From the NCBI GenBank assembly GCA_947247005.1, contig OX365955.1:32281822-32345821 (forward strand): a DNA stretch of 64,000 nucleotides, written 5' to 3'. The position numbers were made by a program, and so were the translations under genes. Shown in pieces: positions 32,001 to 43,396 of the stretch. The notes beneath the pieces are model-generated. The model did not search any database and was not told the origin of the DNA. It saw only the letters and a list, made by a program, of their open reading frames with translations. The number at the start of each line of letters is the position of its first letter. Positions within the stretch are counted from its first letter, which is position 1. Source of the stretch: Spisula solida (taxonomy: Eukaryota > Mollusca > Bivalvia > Venerida > Mactridae).

Positions 32001-35000
32001 TTCCATGACAACCATTCTGTGGCACATTCTGGGACAGTGTTCATTATCTATAAAACATGAGAAACAGCACCTACAGCTCTCTATAGGAGTCCAAAAATCA
32101 GTCACCTTGTCTTCAAAGAGAAAATTATAACAAGGAGTAAATTACATCAGTTAAAATATAAATATGAAAGTCTGAGGTCCATTTGACTCTGACAGTGGAA
32201 TCCGTGACATCAAAAAGCTACATTTTGACATTCGTAATTCAAGCTAAAAGTTCAACAGGAATTTGCAAAATTAAGATCAACAATTAGCAAAATAATCATA
32301 CAGATTAACATTCATCCACTAGAGGAACTCATAAAACAAATATTATATGGAAGATTCTGTTCAGACTTGTTGGTGAGTTACCAGCTAGCTAAATAATGCT
32401 TAACATGTGCCTACCTGCGTGGTACATGGCAGTAAAAGGCTGGATTTAGGGAGTATCTATATATGTGCTTAATAGCCAAGTTAATTGGCAAGCCCTTCAT
32501 GAAGGCATTAGTAAGAATTTTATAGTTTTGGAGGTCATTTTTTGGTCGGTGTAGTCCTATTTTGGATGAAGTCTTATTTAATATGTGAAACTCAAAGGTC
32601 ATTTTGATATTTTTGTAATGAACTCTACCATTTCATAATTAAAATCATAATGGATGAAATTATTTGGGTCTCATATCAAACAGGTATGCACAGGAAACTC
32701 ATTTTATCACTCACACACTTACCGAGTTGTATAAACACTAATATTGATTCATGATGGAAATCACGTTTTAAATCATCATATTAATTTACATGCACAGGTT
32801 ATCTTTCACAAATTTAAGTAGCAACTTGTGTATTTACTTGTACAGGTAGCAACTTGTGTATGTACCTGTACAGGTAGCAACTTGTGTATTTACTTGTACA
32901 GGTAGCCACACATGCAGGTACTCACACATGTTAGCGTCGCAACCTCTCAGTTTGTATATTATCAACCTCGGTACTTACCTGTTCAGTTTTGATAAAGATG
33001 AAGGACTTTGGTTGTTTCTTTGCAATAAGAAAATACCTCAACCTTGAATTAGGGATTCCAAATTGCAGAGGGGTCAACAACAATTCCTGAAAGAATTTTA
33101 AAAAAAACACTTTTATAACCATGTTGGTCAAACATACACTGTAATATCAACTTTTGATCGTATTTTAAGGTGATTCAAGGGATGTACCATTGTGAAAAAG
33201 TAAATATGCATACAGTATAACCTCCCGAAACGGCACCTCTGAGAAGCGGCAACCTCCGAGAAGCGGCACTTTTATTTCCCCCCGTTCGTTTTTACTCTTA
33301 TTTTGACCTCCGTAGAATGACACCTCTGCAGAGAGGCAAACGGCCGTTTAAATTGTTTACCTTATGAATGGTTTACCTCTGAGAAGCGACAGGTGTGTTT
33401 TTACAACGGCATATTCACATGTGTTTACATAACTCCATACGATGTTGTTTTCTATTTTTCGCACCTTCGTGGATTAAAATAATTATCGCTCACCAGGTAA
33501 CAATAGCCGATAGCCACAGGCGCAAGTAAATTAGCGACTGTCTTTGGGATCAGTTCGACAATATGACACAGTATAACGCCGTGCATACCATGCACTTGAT
33601 TAGATGCATTAAACTCAATTTTTTTTAAATCAAAGACTAAGTCGTTATTAATAATTAAAAATGAAAGATCAATACGCGCTTATCAATCAGTTTAAGAAAG
33701 GAAATTCGCGTACACGTTGTGTTAATGGTTAATCACGTCGTCTAAAACTGTCAATTTAAGCATATGCACTGACCAAGTTACACGCGAGAGGTAAACAAAT
33801 ACCGATCACGTGTGCAAATTGTGTAGTGCGCGTTATGACGTAATAGAGATTTTAACACTTTGAAGGTAAACAATTCAATTGCATGTGTATAACAAGAGGG
33901 CCCAAAGGGCCCTAGGTCGCTCACCTGTCGAACTTGACCTAGATTTTGTAGAGATGATCATTGTGACCAAGTTTCATACAGATAAGGCCAATATTGTGAC
34001 CCCTAGTGACTACACAAGGTTTTTATATGATTGGAATTAATGACCTAGTTTTTGACCCCAGATAAACCAATATCAAACTTGGCCTAGATTTTGTTGACCA
34101 AGTTTCATAAAGATAAGGTCGACATTGTGACCTCTAGTGACTACACAAGGTTTTTCTATGATTTAACCATGTGACCTAGTTTTTGACCCAAGATGACCCA
34201 ATATCGAAGTTGACCTAGGTATTGTTAAGATGATCATTGTGACCAAGTTTCATACAGATTAGGCCAATATTGTGACCTCTAGTGACTACACAAAGTTTTT
34301 CTATTATTTGACATTGTGACCTAGTTTTTGACCCTGGATGACCCAATATTGAAGTTGACCTAGATTTTGTTGAGATAATCATTGTGACCTAGTATCATAA
34401 AGATTAAGTCAAAATTGTGACCTCTAGTGACTACACAAGGTTTTTCTATGATTTGACCTTGTGACCTAGTTTTTGACCCCGGATGACCCAATATCGAACT
34501 TGACCTAGATTTTGTCGAGATAATCATTGTGACCAAGTTTCATAAAGATTAAGTCAAAATTGTGACCTCTAGTGACTACACAAGGTTTTTCTATGATTTG
34601 ACCTAGTGACCTAGTTTTTTACCCAGATGACCCAATATCGAACTTGACCTAGATTTTATTGAGATGATCATTGTGACCAAGTTTCATAAAGATTAAGTCA
34701 AAATTGTGACCTCTAGTGACTACACAAGGTTTTTCTATGATTTGACCTAGTGACCTAGTTTTTGACCCCGGATGACCCAATATCGAACTTGGCCTAGATT
34801 TTGTTGAGATGATCATTGTGACCAAGTTTCATAAAGATTAGGCTAAAATTGTGACCTTTAGTGTCTACACAAGCCAATTGTTGACGGACGGACGGACAAC
34901 GGACGGACGACGGACGAAGAGTGATCACAAAAGCTCACTCTGTCACTTTGTGACAGGTGAGCTAAAAAAATATGGATTCGGTTTACAATGCTGAGAGTTG

Positions 35001-38000
35001 CGTTTTTGTATCTAATCAACGATCTTAATTAAATAATCATCAGAATTATATCGCAAAACGTGCAGCTACGATAATAGATCGAATTTTATGCACTTAATCA
35101 CAAACAAACGACATCAATTTAAGATTACCGTATTTACAAACACTCAATAGTCTATGAACGACATTCTAAAACAATGGACCTCTACAGAGCGACACCTCCG
35201 CAGAGCGGCAGTTTTTTCTGTCTCCGCCGGATGTCGCTCTACGGAGGTTATACTGTATTATCTTTATTGTTTCCTTTCGTATATAAAAGAAGCTTCCTTT
35301 ACTGACCTTATTACTTACCTTATCTTTAATAAAGACCCTTGAAACACTTTCCTGTTATATCTCACAAATACAGACATTATCAATATGTAGTTACCTCCCC
35401 TGTAATATCACACAAGTACAGTCATTATGAAGTTACCTCCCCTATGCTATAAATGATAATGAAAAAGATTTTTGAGCAATGTATGTCAGGCGCGTAGCTA
35501 CCTGTACGCAGAATACGCAGCTGCGTACACATGCTTCTCAAAAAGTGAAAATTAAATGATCGAAAAATGAAATAAAAACTGATGCCTAAGCCCTCAGTGG
35601 GGGTAATCCTTTAATATTTTCAGCATTTCTTAGAAACACTTTTAAAAAGCTCTGTACACAAAAAAACAGGTTTTATCAGTAAAAATAATGTTAAAGATGA
35701 TGCAAAAAACACCCCTGAACGCACCAGAGACGTTCTAGCGAACAAAATTTTTCAGGGGGAGCATGCCCCCAAACCCCCTAGCTTTCTTGCGTACACATTC
35801 AAATACCTCTAGCTACGCCCCTGACATATATTACAGTACATGTATACAAGATTTGAATGAGACTACCTGATAATTATAATGACAGGTCTGTAACGTGTCA
35901 ACCAGCCTCTTTCTAGACTCTGATGATTCAAATCCCTTCACGTTTTCCACCAATATGTAATCTGGTCGATTTTCCATTCTTCAATGAAAATAAAGATAAG
36001 AACATATTTGAACCATAAAATGTTAACTTTGGTGCTTGGGATAAAAGTCAATGTCAATGCAATATAATGTAAGCATAATAATGCAGATCCCTTCTGCCTG
36101 ACTACAATTTCTAAATCAAGCATCAGAAATATGATTGTGTTGAGGACAATTACATTTTGCTATTTTTTGCAGTTTAATATTTATAATACAATGTACATTA
36201 GAAAAAAATTCTAGCCAATTCATGCCTTCTTGCCAGAGTAAGTTTTAACAAGAAGTTTGTGGTGTATTGTTATATTTCAAGTCAGATCATTTTCCATTTA
36301 TTAGGACAAAATCGGGGTTCCAGTAGTTACTTCCCTTAGTAATAGCGATAATCGATTAAGGATAAACAAAATTGATGATCAACAAAGTCAGGGTCATTCG
36401 ATCAATCATCGACTAAACTCAATCATCATCTAATCCCTAGCCATAAGAAACTTTTTCTTCTTTAGCTTCTCTACATTATAATTTCAATGACATTGAATCC
36501 ACTTAATTTACGATATTAAGTAAATCACATACTTCTTCAATACGTTGAGAACATGAAGGAATGATTTAGTCCGGATATCTGAAGTGTCTTTTTGTTTACC
36601 AACGCGTGTAAAAGGTTGACACGGCGGACTCATCAGAATCATGTCTACCTTTAACTCTTCAAAATCCTTCACAGTCAACGACTAAAATAAAACAGGAAAA
36701 CAATGACAGCAATTACTGGTATTATAATCAACATATAGATAAAATTATTCAAATGTACGACCAGAATAAAAAACTGAACTCTTTCATTTTGCACAAGGAT
36801 TATATTGTCAGTTGGTTATGCCAGTGATTGTATATTATCAGGGCTTTTATTTGATTCTTGAAACTGCATTTGGTCTCTTAGAATTTAACACAAATGCCAG
36901 CATTGACTTTTGAAAATTTAATCTCTGGAGTCAAAATTCCTATACTTCAATCTCAGGAGTCAAAATTCCGATACTTATAAATAATACAAATTTTCTAGCA
37001 ATATTTTGCTGATCTTGAAAATTAAGGACCAAGAGTTACTTTTAAAGTCTAGTGAAAGCCATATTTAAACATAAATATACTTGGAAGAAAAAAGAACAAG
37101 ACAAACTGACATAATTATATAAACATACAAACCTCTATAGCACTGGAGTTAACTAGAGTATTTTGGAAGTTATTGGTATATACAATGTTTGCCATTGTGT
37201 TCACATCAGCTGCCATGACAACTTCATATGGAAGACCACTTCCTGAAAATGTGACCAGTGGTGAGTTATTAATTCTAGTAAATGCAGGGGAGGTAACTCC
37301 ATTTTAAAAAAAAAATGATTGATCATTGCACCAGTAGAATCTTCAAATGGGGGAAGCCAATCCTGGCTTGAAGTTTAAAGCACTGGAGTACCACAGCCGT
37401 GACAGCGCCTTCAGGCTCTGCCCCTTGGCTGTAGTCAAACCAACGTACAGCATCACGCTCGGATGTGGGATACCATAATCCATATTGAGACAGCAAGCAT
37501 GTCTACCTTGTCATTGGATGGAATTCTTCTTCCTATTAATATTGAGCAGGCATCTTCAATTCTGGCTAGACTGTCAATAGCTCAGCAACATTTTATTCAT
37601 GTTGATAGCGATCAAAGTTTAAATCAAGTTTAAAATTCAGAGTTTGTGGTCAAAGGTTGGTCAGTAGTTTATGGACCCCTTTCCAGGGTTTAGTGGAACC
37701 ATAATTTGGCATGATAAGAGTATTAAGACTAAGTGATAACATTCGTGGATAACATTCTGAAAACCAAGATGGTGCAATTTGTTTGTGTATGTTAGTGTAA
37801 TCTAATTGCATATATTATTTTGAAATATCTATTGAGTATTCTCAATATTGACAATAATTTATACTGTCACAAAGGCTATTTTGGGTCGAAATATGTTGGA
37901 TACGAAAGATCGGAGTGGAACACGAAAACCAGTTAAATCCAACCAAAAGATACGTAATTAAACTATATAGGAATTATTTTAGAAATTGTATATTATCAGA

Positions 38001-38096
38001 GTACATTAAACACAACTGACCAGCCAATGCACAGTGCATTCCACCAATGCCACTGTAAAGTTCCAACACACGTATTTTCTTCATGGGCGCATCCAT
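26076..38096 (-). CDS. TRDMT1: TRDMT1/DNMT2 tRNA cytosine-38 methyltransferase, nine exons, 565 aa
   Basis: It transfers methyl from S-adenosylmethionine to C38 of tRNA (tRNA-Asp in most animals) using a DNA-methyltransferase fold. Exons (minus strand order): 38021-38096, 37133-37242, 36533-36681, 35867-35978, 32979-33086, 31233-32047, 29267-29324, 26550-26697, 26076-26197. All are GT/AG and phase-consistent, 1698 nt. Motif I is ELYSGIGGMHCAL; motif IV is PPCQPFT with catalytic Cys at about residue 83; motif VI is ENVKGF; motif VIII is FGIPNSRLRYFLIAK. The DNMT2 signature CFTKRYGHY spans the exon 6/7 junction (453-461). LKLRYFTPREIANIL and LGNSLNVHIV are motifs IX/X. The human protein is 391 aa. 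The excess lies in exon 6 (roughly 190-415): low-complexity, with RKRQKV at 257-262 and four GGDVTCDLP-type repeats at 304-344. The start ATG is preceded by an ATG-TAG. Acceptor choices for exons 6 and 8 are the least certain. Confidence 0.95.
27108..28500 (+). mobile_element. 5'-truncated LINE (CR1/L2/jockey-like), RT C-terminal ORF intact
   Basis: An uninterrupted frame (27108-28205, 365 codons, opening on GTG) encodes the palm and thumb of a non-LTR reverse transcriptase: SGVPQGSILGPILF, the catalytic FADDT motif, then the jockey/CR1-type C-terminal region (LPHIDYCCTIWGN, FQKRAARIIL, SGPKLWNTIP). The 5' half, including any endonuclease, is missing. After the stop, a ~290-bp 3' UTR ends in AATAAAGTCTTTATT and an (ATT)n tail at 28476-28500. 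The clean frame suggests a recent insertion. It sits antisense in intron 7 of TRDMT1. Confidence 0.88.
28539..28660. repeat. Duplicated segment, copy 1 (empty hAT site)
   Basis: It contains GACACATTTGCTGTGAATTG, ACACGGATCAGTCGTATCTG and GCCTGCTGAAACAAGG. The second copy (30571-30640 plus 31135-31200) carries a hAT element at the GTCGTATC at 28601-28608, so this copy shows the pre-insertion state. Confidence 0.8.
29361..30135. mobile_element. pogo/Tigger-like non-autonomous element, TA target duplication
   Basis: The ends are CAGTCAGGACTCGTTACAAC and GTCGTTGTATCGAGATTTGA followed by CTG, each flanked by TA. GTTATAACGACA motifs recur subterminally. A 5' part of the same element is at 62286. 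There is no transposase frame. Its left end lies 36 bp upstream (minus strand) of the acceptor of TRDMT1 exon 7. Confidence 0.78.
30641..31134. mobile_element. hAT element, 494 bp, 8-bp target duplication
   Basis: GTCGTATC is duplicated at 30633-30640 and 31135-31142. The right end, read inward, is TAGGGGTGGGCCGATGCATC, a typical hAT terminus; the left end (TAGGTTTTTACTATTGCGAT) is diverged. The interior is rich in ACTATCGATAGT and ATTGCGATACTATTG palindromes. The paralogous empty site is at 28601. Confidence 0.83.
33213..35255. mobile_element. 2-kb TA-flanked element with CAGTATAACCTCC ends (pogo/Tc1-like)
   Basis: The ends are CAGTATAACCTCCCGAAACG and CGCTCTACGGAGGTTATACT followed by G, both flanked by TA. 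GAGAAGCGGCA and AGAGCGGCA motifs repeat near the ends. No transposase frame remains. About 1.1 kb of its length is the nested 33888-34968 repeat. It lies in intron 4 of TRDMT1, 126 bp from exon 5. Confidence 0.78.
33888..34968. mobile_element. 145-bp-unit palindromic repeat element, copy C (nested)
   Basis: The left end AACAAGAGGGCCCAAAGGGC and right end GTGACAGGTGAGCTA match copy B at 20327-21457. Seven or so units of about 145 bp carry TGACCTTGTGACCTAG or TGACCTAGTGACCTAG. A GACGGACGGACAACGGACGG run precedes the right end. It is inserted inside the TA-flanked element. Confidence 0.85.
35487..35823. mobile_element. CAGGGGCGTAGCTA-type MITE, copy 1
   Basis: The ends are CAGGCGCGTAGCTACCTG and CTCTAGCTACGCCCCTG. 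The whole 337-bp body is the inverse of 43397-43735, with shared CGAACAAAATTTTTCAGGGG and GCAGCTGCGTACACATGCTT. hAT-like termini; no clear target duplication at this copy. It ends 44 bp downstream of TRDMT1 exon 4 in the gene's direction. Confidence 0.8.
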
Positions 38097-38185
38097 CTTT
38101 GATCTACATTCGGGTAACTTTGGATAGTATCCTTATCGATAATATGAGATTATTTATATTAACTTTGCAGATCGGAATGTATGTC
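38097..38185. promoter_or_regulatory. 89-bp divergent intergenic region between TRDMT1 and tRNA-Glu
   Basis: Only 89 bp separate the TRDMT1 start codon (minus) from the tRNA-Glu 5' end (plus). The TRDMT1 core promoter must lie here or overlap the tRNA gene. The tRNA has its own internal Pol III promoter. I see no canonical TATA box; the sequence is AT-rich (GATTATTTATATTAACTTTG). Confidence 0.55.
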
Positions 38186-38257
38186 TCCCATGTGGTCTAG
38201 TGGTTAGGATTCCGCGCTCTCACCGCGGCGGCCGGGGTTCGATTCCCCGCATGGGAA
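38186..38257 (+). tRNA. tRNA-Glu (anticodon CTC)
   Basis: A complete 72-nt cloverleaf. The acceptor stem TCCCATG pairs perfectly with CATGGGA, with discriminator A. The anticodon stem CCGCG/CGCGG encloses the loop CTCTCAC, giving anticodon CTC (codon GAG) and C at position 38. The T arm is CGGGG-TTCGATT-CCCCG. The A box TGGTCTAGTGG (38193-38203) and B box GGTTCGATTCC (38236-38246) fit the Pol III consensus. There is no intron. The rest matches the animal tRNA-Glu pattern closely, so it is likely functional and not a SINE head. Confidence 0.97.
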
Positions 38258-38259
38258 GA

Positions 38260-38267
38260 TTTTTTTT
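38260..38267 (+). terminator. Pol III terminator of tRNA-Glu
   Basis: A run of eight T residues starts two bases after the mature tRNA end, a strong RNA polymerase III termination signal. Confidence 0.9.
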
Positions 38268-38399
38268 ATTTCATTTACAAAATAAAGTGTAGTAGGCCAG
38301 TCAGATGTATGTTGAGTTTCCTCATTTATGATTGTCATTATGCATAATTTTATGTCAGTTGTTGGGCTTCTTACTCACGATAATTTTAAAACTTAATGA

Positions 38400-38665
38400 T
38401 GTTCAGCCAGATTTAAAGGTTTAATTCATAAAGCACCTAAGGGAAAAACATTCCTTAGGTTGGTTGATTTTCTTTAGTTTTTATAGGAATTCCCTAAGTC
38501 TTTTGATGATTTACCTAGGTATCTGAAAATTCCTAAGGTCTTATTCATAAAACACCTTAGGGTATTTTTTCCTTAACTTGGACGATTTTCTCCTTAGATT
38601 TCTAAGGTAGCTCGGAGGTACCTTACAAGTTAAGGATTTTTTTCCCTTAGAAGCCTTAGGTGCTT
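38400..38665. repeat. CCTTAGG-rich palindromic repeat
   Basis: TTATTCATAAA(A)(G)CACCT(T)A(A)GGG-type blocks occur near 38423 and 38543, with inverted AAGCCTTAGGTGCTTA at the right end. The structure suggests a small foldback element with internal duplication; boundaries are uncertain. Confidence 0.5.
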
Positions 38666-38691
38666 AGACCCAGGTTGATGTTGCTGTTATG

Positions 38692-39520
38692 CATTAAGTA
38701 AGGCCTTTGATGTTGTAGATCATAGAAGACTCCTTCATAAATTATCTGTTTACGGGATTAGAGGAAACATTTTAGGCGGACTCGGGCCTTTCTCAGCAAT
38801 ATGACCCAACCGGTTGAAGTTGATGGGGAAGTTTCATCTAGCGCTACTGTGGATTCAGGCGTTTATAGCAAAGAATACGGGAGTATGATCTTTGGCTTTA
38901 GGACCGCTTAGAACCTGGAAGAGTGGGAGAGGAAATGGAAGATGTTCATCAATGTAGACAAATGTCATAGTATGCATGTGCAGTGTAAGAACCGCAAAAC
39001 TGTCAAGACCGAGTATAAACTCCATGGTGTCCCCCTTTCAACTGACAGGCAACTTATCTTGGCGTTGAATTATCATTAAATCTTTCATGGTCACTCCATA
39101 TAAATAAAATAACGTATAAAGACAGTCAGAATCCTGGATTTTTAAAGAGAAAACTTTTCACTCTGCTAAGCCAGAAACTAAAGCAGCCGCTTATAAATAT
39201 ATTGTCAGGTCAGTATTAATCAGTTTGGGACCTGTACCTATAAACATATATTCAAAAGCGGATAAATAATGTACAAAAAAGAGCTGCCCGTTTTGTGACA
39301 AATAATTATTCTAAATCCCCTGGAACAGTAACTGGCAGTCTTAGACATCTCCAGTGGGAATCCCGGCTTGATAGAAGCCGTCTCACTATCTTCTACAAAA
39401 TGCATTATAGACTTGTTGCTATAACACCTCCACGATACATCACTCCCTACACTAGACACTCAGGACATTTCCATCATTTGGCTTATCAGATACAACACAT
39501 GCCCTCATATTTATATTAAG
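38692..39520 (+). pseudogene. Decayed non-LTR reverse transcriptase fragment
   Basis: Frame-shifted pieces read KAFDVVDHRRLLHKLSVYGI, VEVDGEVSSSATVDSGV, LEEWERKWKMFINVDKCHS, LSLNLSWSLHINKITY and then NNVQKRAARFVTNNYSKSPG, in the order of a jockey-type RT. The core from VPQG to the catalytic (F/Y)xDD is deleted, and frames change several times. It is older than, and different from, the LINE at 27108. Confidence 0.85.
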
Positions 39521-40880
39521 TTCTCTTTCTTCCCACGCACACTAGTTGAGTGGATATCTCTACCGGTACATGGAGTCAGTGCTGACATTGCTCCTGATTT
39601 TAGGTCAGCTCTGGTTACATTGCCGCACATACCTTAGACAGTGAATATCTTCTATCTTTTTAACAGCACTAACAATCTTGTTTCCTTCACCATCATGTAT
39701 ACAGCTATTCGCACATTTCAGATATTTAGAACATTTAGTAGTTTCATAAATTCTCATTGAAATCGAATTGTTTCTATTCAATAGTGTATAGTAATATATC
39801 AATAGATATAAACAACCATTGTAGAATGCATAATATGAACTAATGCATAGCATATGTAGCGGACTATGTCAGTTGTCCTACATTATTTGTAACATGCTCA
39901 TCTAGTACTGGATTTTTTGGTGATGCATAACTTCACAAAAAATTGTTTGGTTACGAAGTTACGAATCTGGAGCAAGCCGTTTCCAAAAGGCGCTACCGAG
40001 CGCTTTCCTACGTCTATGCAACCTATCGAAGCGGTTCGTTGCACAAAAAAACGCGCGATAACGGTTTGATACGAAATATTGGGTACAAAGAAACGAAAGA
40101 CGATACAAACCTGCTATCGTTTGTCAGTCCGAATGAACACGAATAATACATGTTTTTCAATTTGTTTAATTCTTGGTCTACTTAATTCAGGGGTAACTAA
40201 TTTAAAAATGAATAATTAGATATAAACACAGATAACAACTGATTTCTAGGCCTTATTTGATATTTTATCTTTTTTTAATGGGTTGCATGAGCATACCAGA
40301 TAGTACTTTTGTTCAAAAAAAAGGCTATTTTCATTTCAATTAATCATATTACGATTAAATATCAAACATCTTTAATCTTAATCACATTCTTTTGTTAAAT
40401 AAACCCTGCAAATCGTCACAACATAAAAAGAGATTTAGACGGAAAATTACGGGTTTTATTGTATCCAATAACGACAACAACAACATGTAATTAGTTTTCG
40501 CGACCTTCATCCCGCGAATATTTTTTGACGATTTTGGAGGGATTTTTTAATTACATCTCGGCGAGGAATTACGAAAATGCATTTGTTTTTTTTCTTTACA
40601 ATAACCTACAACTACGATGTGGATTATCACCGTCCGGTCTAGATAAGTTAATACCCGAAACGGACTTTAATTAATTGTATTGCAAACTTTGCGATGGGAA
40701 ATAACCGAAACTTGTGTCTTTTTCATTAGATTTTCTTAAGATTGGTTGATATTTCGCGCATATGAACGATTCCCGCTCGACTTACTTCGTTATCTCAGAG
40801 TAATCATGTGTCTCATAACAGTTTGTAGCATCGTTTATGCACTGAAAATGTTAAAATTTCCTTCCGAAGTGGGCAAAAAA
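39521..40880. other. No gene seen
   Basis: AT-rich sequence. Short open frames (for example 39943-40146) have no recognisable domain or splice support. Confidence 0.5.
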
Positions 40881-41056
<176 letters not shown>

Positions 41057-42925
41057 TTTCCTATTGGATATTAATAATACTTGGTACAAATGTTCACCAC
41101 ATCAAGATCCTACGCTAGTTTTTGGAATATTTTTAAACATCATTAAAAAATAAAAGAAAATTTATGAGCTGCCGAATATCGCATTTTAATTTTTTTTGGT
41201 ATTCTATTAGCAGCCATTTTCTAGTATCTTTGCTTCAGTGCGGGATTTTAACACAAATTTTTAGATCCATTAGTGAATTCAAACTCTGACCAAACCACGT
41301 GCACACGTGTTATCGTAAACCGGATCTTATCCGTTGGGCTTCGCCCAACGTATAGTCCGCTATAAGTAAATATCCTAACAACAGAATCAACTATCAACTA
41401 TCGAGTGTGTTGATTTTGTATTTTTTTAAGGTAAAACATCTCCAAGTGCTGATGCTTACAATTCGCTTCTCTAATCGATGTTTCAATGTTCTCCAGATTT
41501 AAATTCTTTTGATACTTCACCATGAGACTTCGGTATACACACTTTTTAGGTATTAGATACTTCCCAATCTAATTCATCAGATACTTAATGACATATTTTG
41601 TAGGGTGACAGGAAATTTAGTTTTGGGGAAACACCCTGTCTTTAGCATTTTACAGAAAAAGGACGTGTCCCATTTTTGTCAATAACAAGCTTTTAAACCG
41701 TTTGCACCAATAAAATAATTATGCGCTCACCATTGTCCCCTTTTCAATCATTTTGAGTTCCGCTTTTCCAAAATATCAAACACAATACCATGTCATAAAT
41801 GCGGTAGCGAATACACAAAGCTTAACTAACTCCAATCAATATATCATCATGACCTTTTCTAAAATAGCAGACTCTGTCTATGTAATAATTTCCTCTCAGG
41901 TAAAACATTAACTCCACATTAACGACATATTTTTACTATCACTGTTCCGTAGTCGCATATACAGCATCCAAGACCTTTGTCTGCGCTCTTTGTTTTGCTT
42001 GGCATTGAGCTAATAAACACCGCATTTTTCTGAAATTCTGCATCTAACATTTTAAAAATAATTCGATTAAAAGTTGATACTGATTCTAACATTTTCGCTG
42101 CCATCCAACTTTGGGTTATTGGATTTGTCCTAGATATCACATAACCAATGGACATGGTGATTGCAGGCAGTGTCGACCATTTTTGGTGATTTTTTAATAT
42201 TTGGTGCAATTTCGCCAAAACAAGCAGGTGAAAATATATCACCCTTCGTATGAGAAATACTTCTGATTGTCTTCACTAAAATGGTAATTCATAATATACC
42301 AACTCTTTTTTATGCTTCTATATGGTCAGTTTGTCTTAAAAGACAAAATACAATGCTCTCTACAAGATAGTTAAATTTTGGTTAGAAAATTAATGCAAAT
42401 ATAAAACAAAATGGGTGCTTTTATAAATAACCCATTTTCATACATGGTTCAATAGAAATAAATCGATTTTATTGTGACAGTATGGCAAAATCCGATGTTC
42501 AGTTTTGTTCAAATATAAGTTGAACACCTCTCGTACATGTAGGCTTTTTGCGATATTTTAAATATTTATGATGAATTTATAGTACATGACGTAAATGACA
42601 ATTAATCACTAATCTGTATCTTTTCAGTTTTGCAAATTATTCTATGCCAATATTGAATGCTCTTTCATTACAAGGTTTTTATCTAAAGTAGGCCTACAAA
42701 AAAGAACAAAGGATGACGAAGAACTGTAAAGAATGACGGCGTGAAACCCGGTTATAAGAAATCGGATTACTAAAACTTCCCTCACTTTAAATTTCCCCCA
42801 TATTTTTATTATAAATAGAGCCTTTCAAACAAGAACTTATGAGTATCAAGTTTCTTTTCAATTCTGCCTGCAATGATTTGATGGTTATTATAATCATCAG
42901 ATTATAACTACCGGTTATACGAGAC
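41057..42925. other. No gene seen; one perfect 8-bp hairpin
   Basis: The only structure noticed is CGTTGGGC-TTC-GCCCAACG at 41332-41350. A 107-codon minus-strand frame at 41919-42242 has no recognisable family and no splice support. Confidence 0.45.
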
Positions 42926-43280
42926 TACGGTGTCCCGTTAGGGCCATCGCTGCATAGCTACAAGAGGTTGGTAATACGATAGTGAAAAGTCGAAACTACG
43001 ATGATGAAAAGTCGAAAGTACGAAACAACGAAAGTACGATGGTGAAAAGTCGAAACAACGATGGTGAAAAGTCGAAACAACGATGGTGAAAAGTCAAAAC
43101 AACGATGGTGAAAACACGAAATAATATCAACTTTTCACTATCGTACTTTCGTTGTTTCGTGTTTTCAACATCGTTGTTTCGACTTTTCAACATCGTTGTT
43201 TCGACTTTTCACCATCGTACTTTCGTTGTTTCGTGTTTCGACTTACTGCTATGCAGCGATGGCCCTAACGGGACACCGTA
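42926..43280. mobile_element. Foldback element with 33-bp perfect terminal inverted repeats
   Basis: TACGGTGTCCCGTTAGGGCC continuing to GCATAGC at the left is exactly complementary to the right end GCTATGCAGCGATGGCCCTA continuing to CACCGTA. Between them are short repeats (GTGAAAAGTCGAAACAACGA) on the left and their complements on the right, so the whole 355 bp forms a cruciform-prone palindrome. No target duplication was identified. Confidence 0.8.
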
Positions 43281-43396
43281 CGGACCGATTTGGCAGGTTT
43301 TCACCTCCATTGCACACATTCTGATCACTTCGGCCTTTATGCATTGCCGGGGACAAACGGAAATGGCCGAGCTTTCGCGATTGCCATTGCACAATG

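Noticed and set aside
31229..32044. A separate 271-aa gene on the minus strand
   Set aside because: The frame is exon 6 of TRDMT1. It has an acceptor at its start and a donor at its end, and is in phase with flanking exons carrying conserved DNMT2 motifs.
41919..42242. 107-codon minus-strand frame
   Set aside because: No domain, no supporting splice sites, no homologue recognised. Chance frames of this length are expected in 64 kb.
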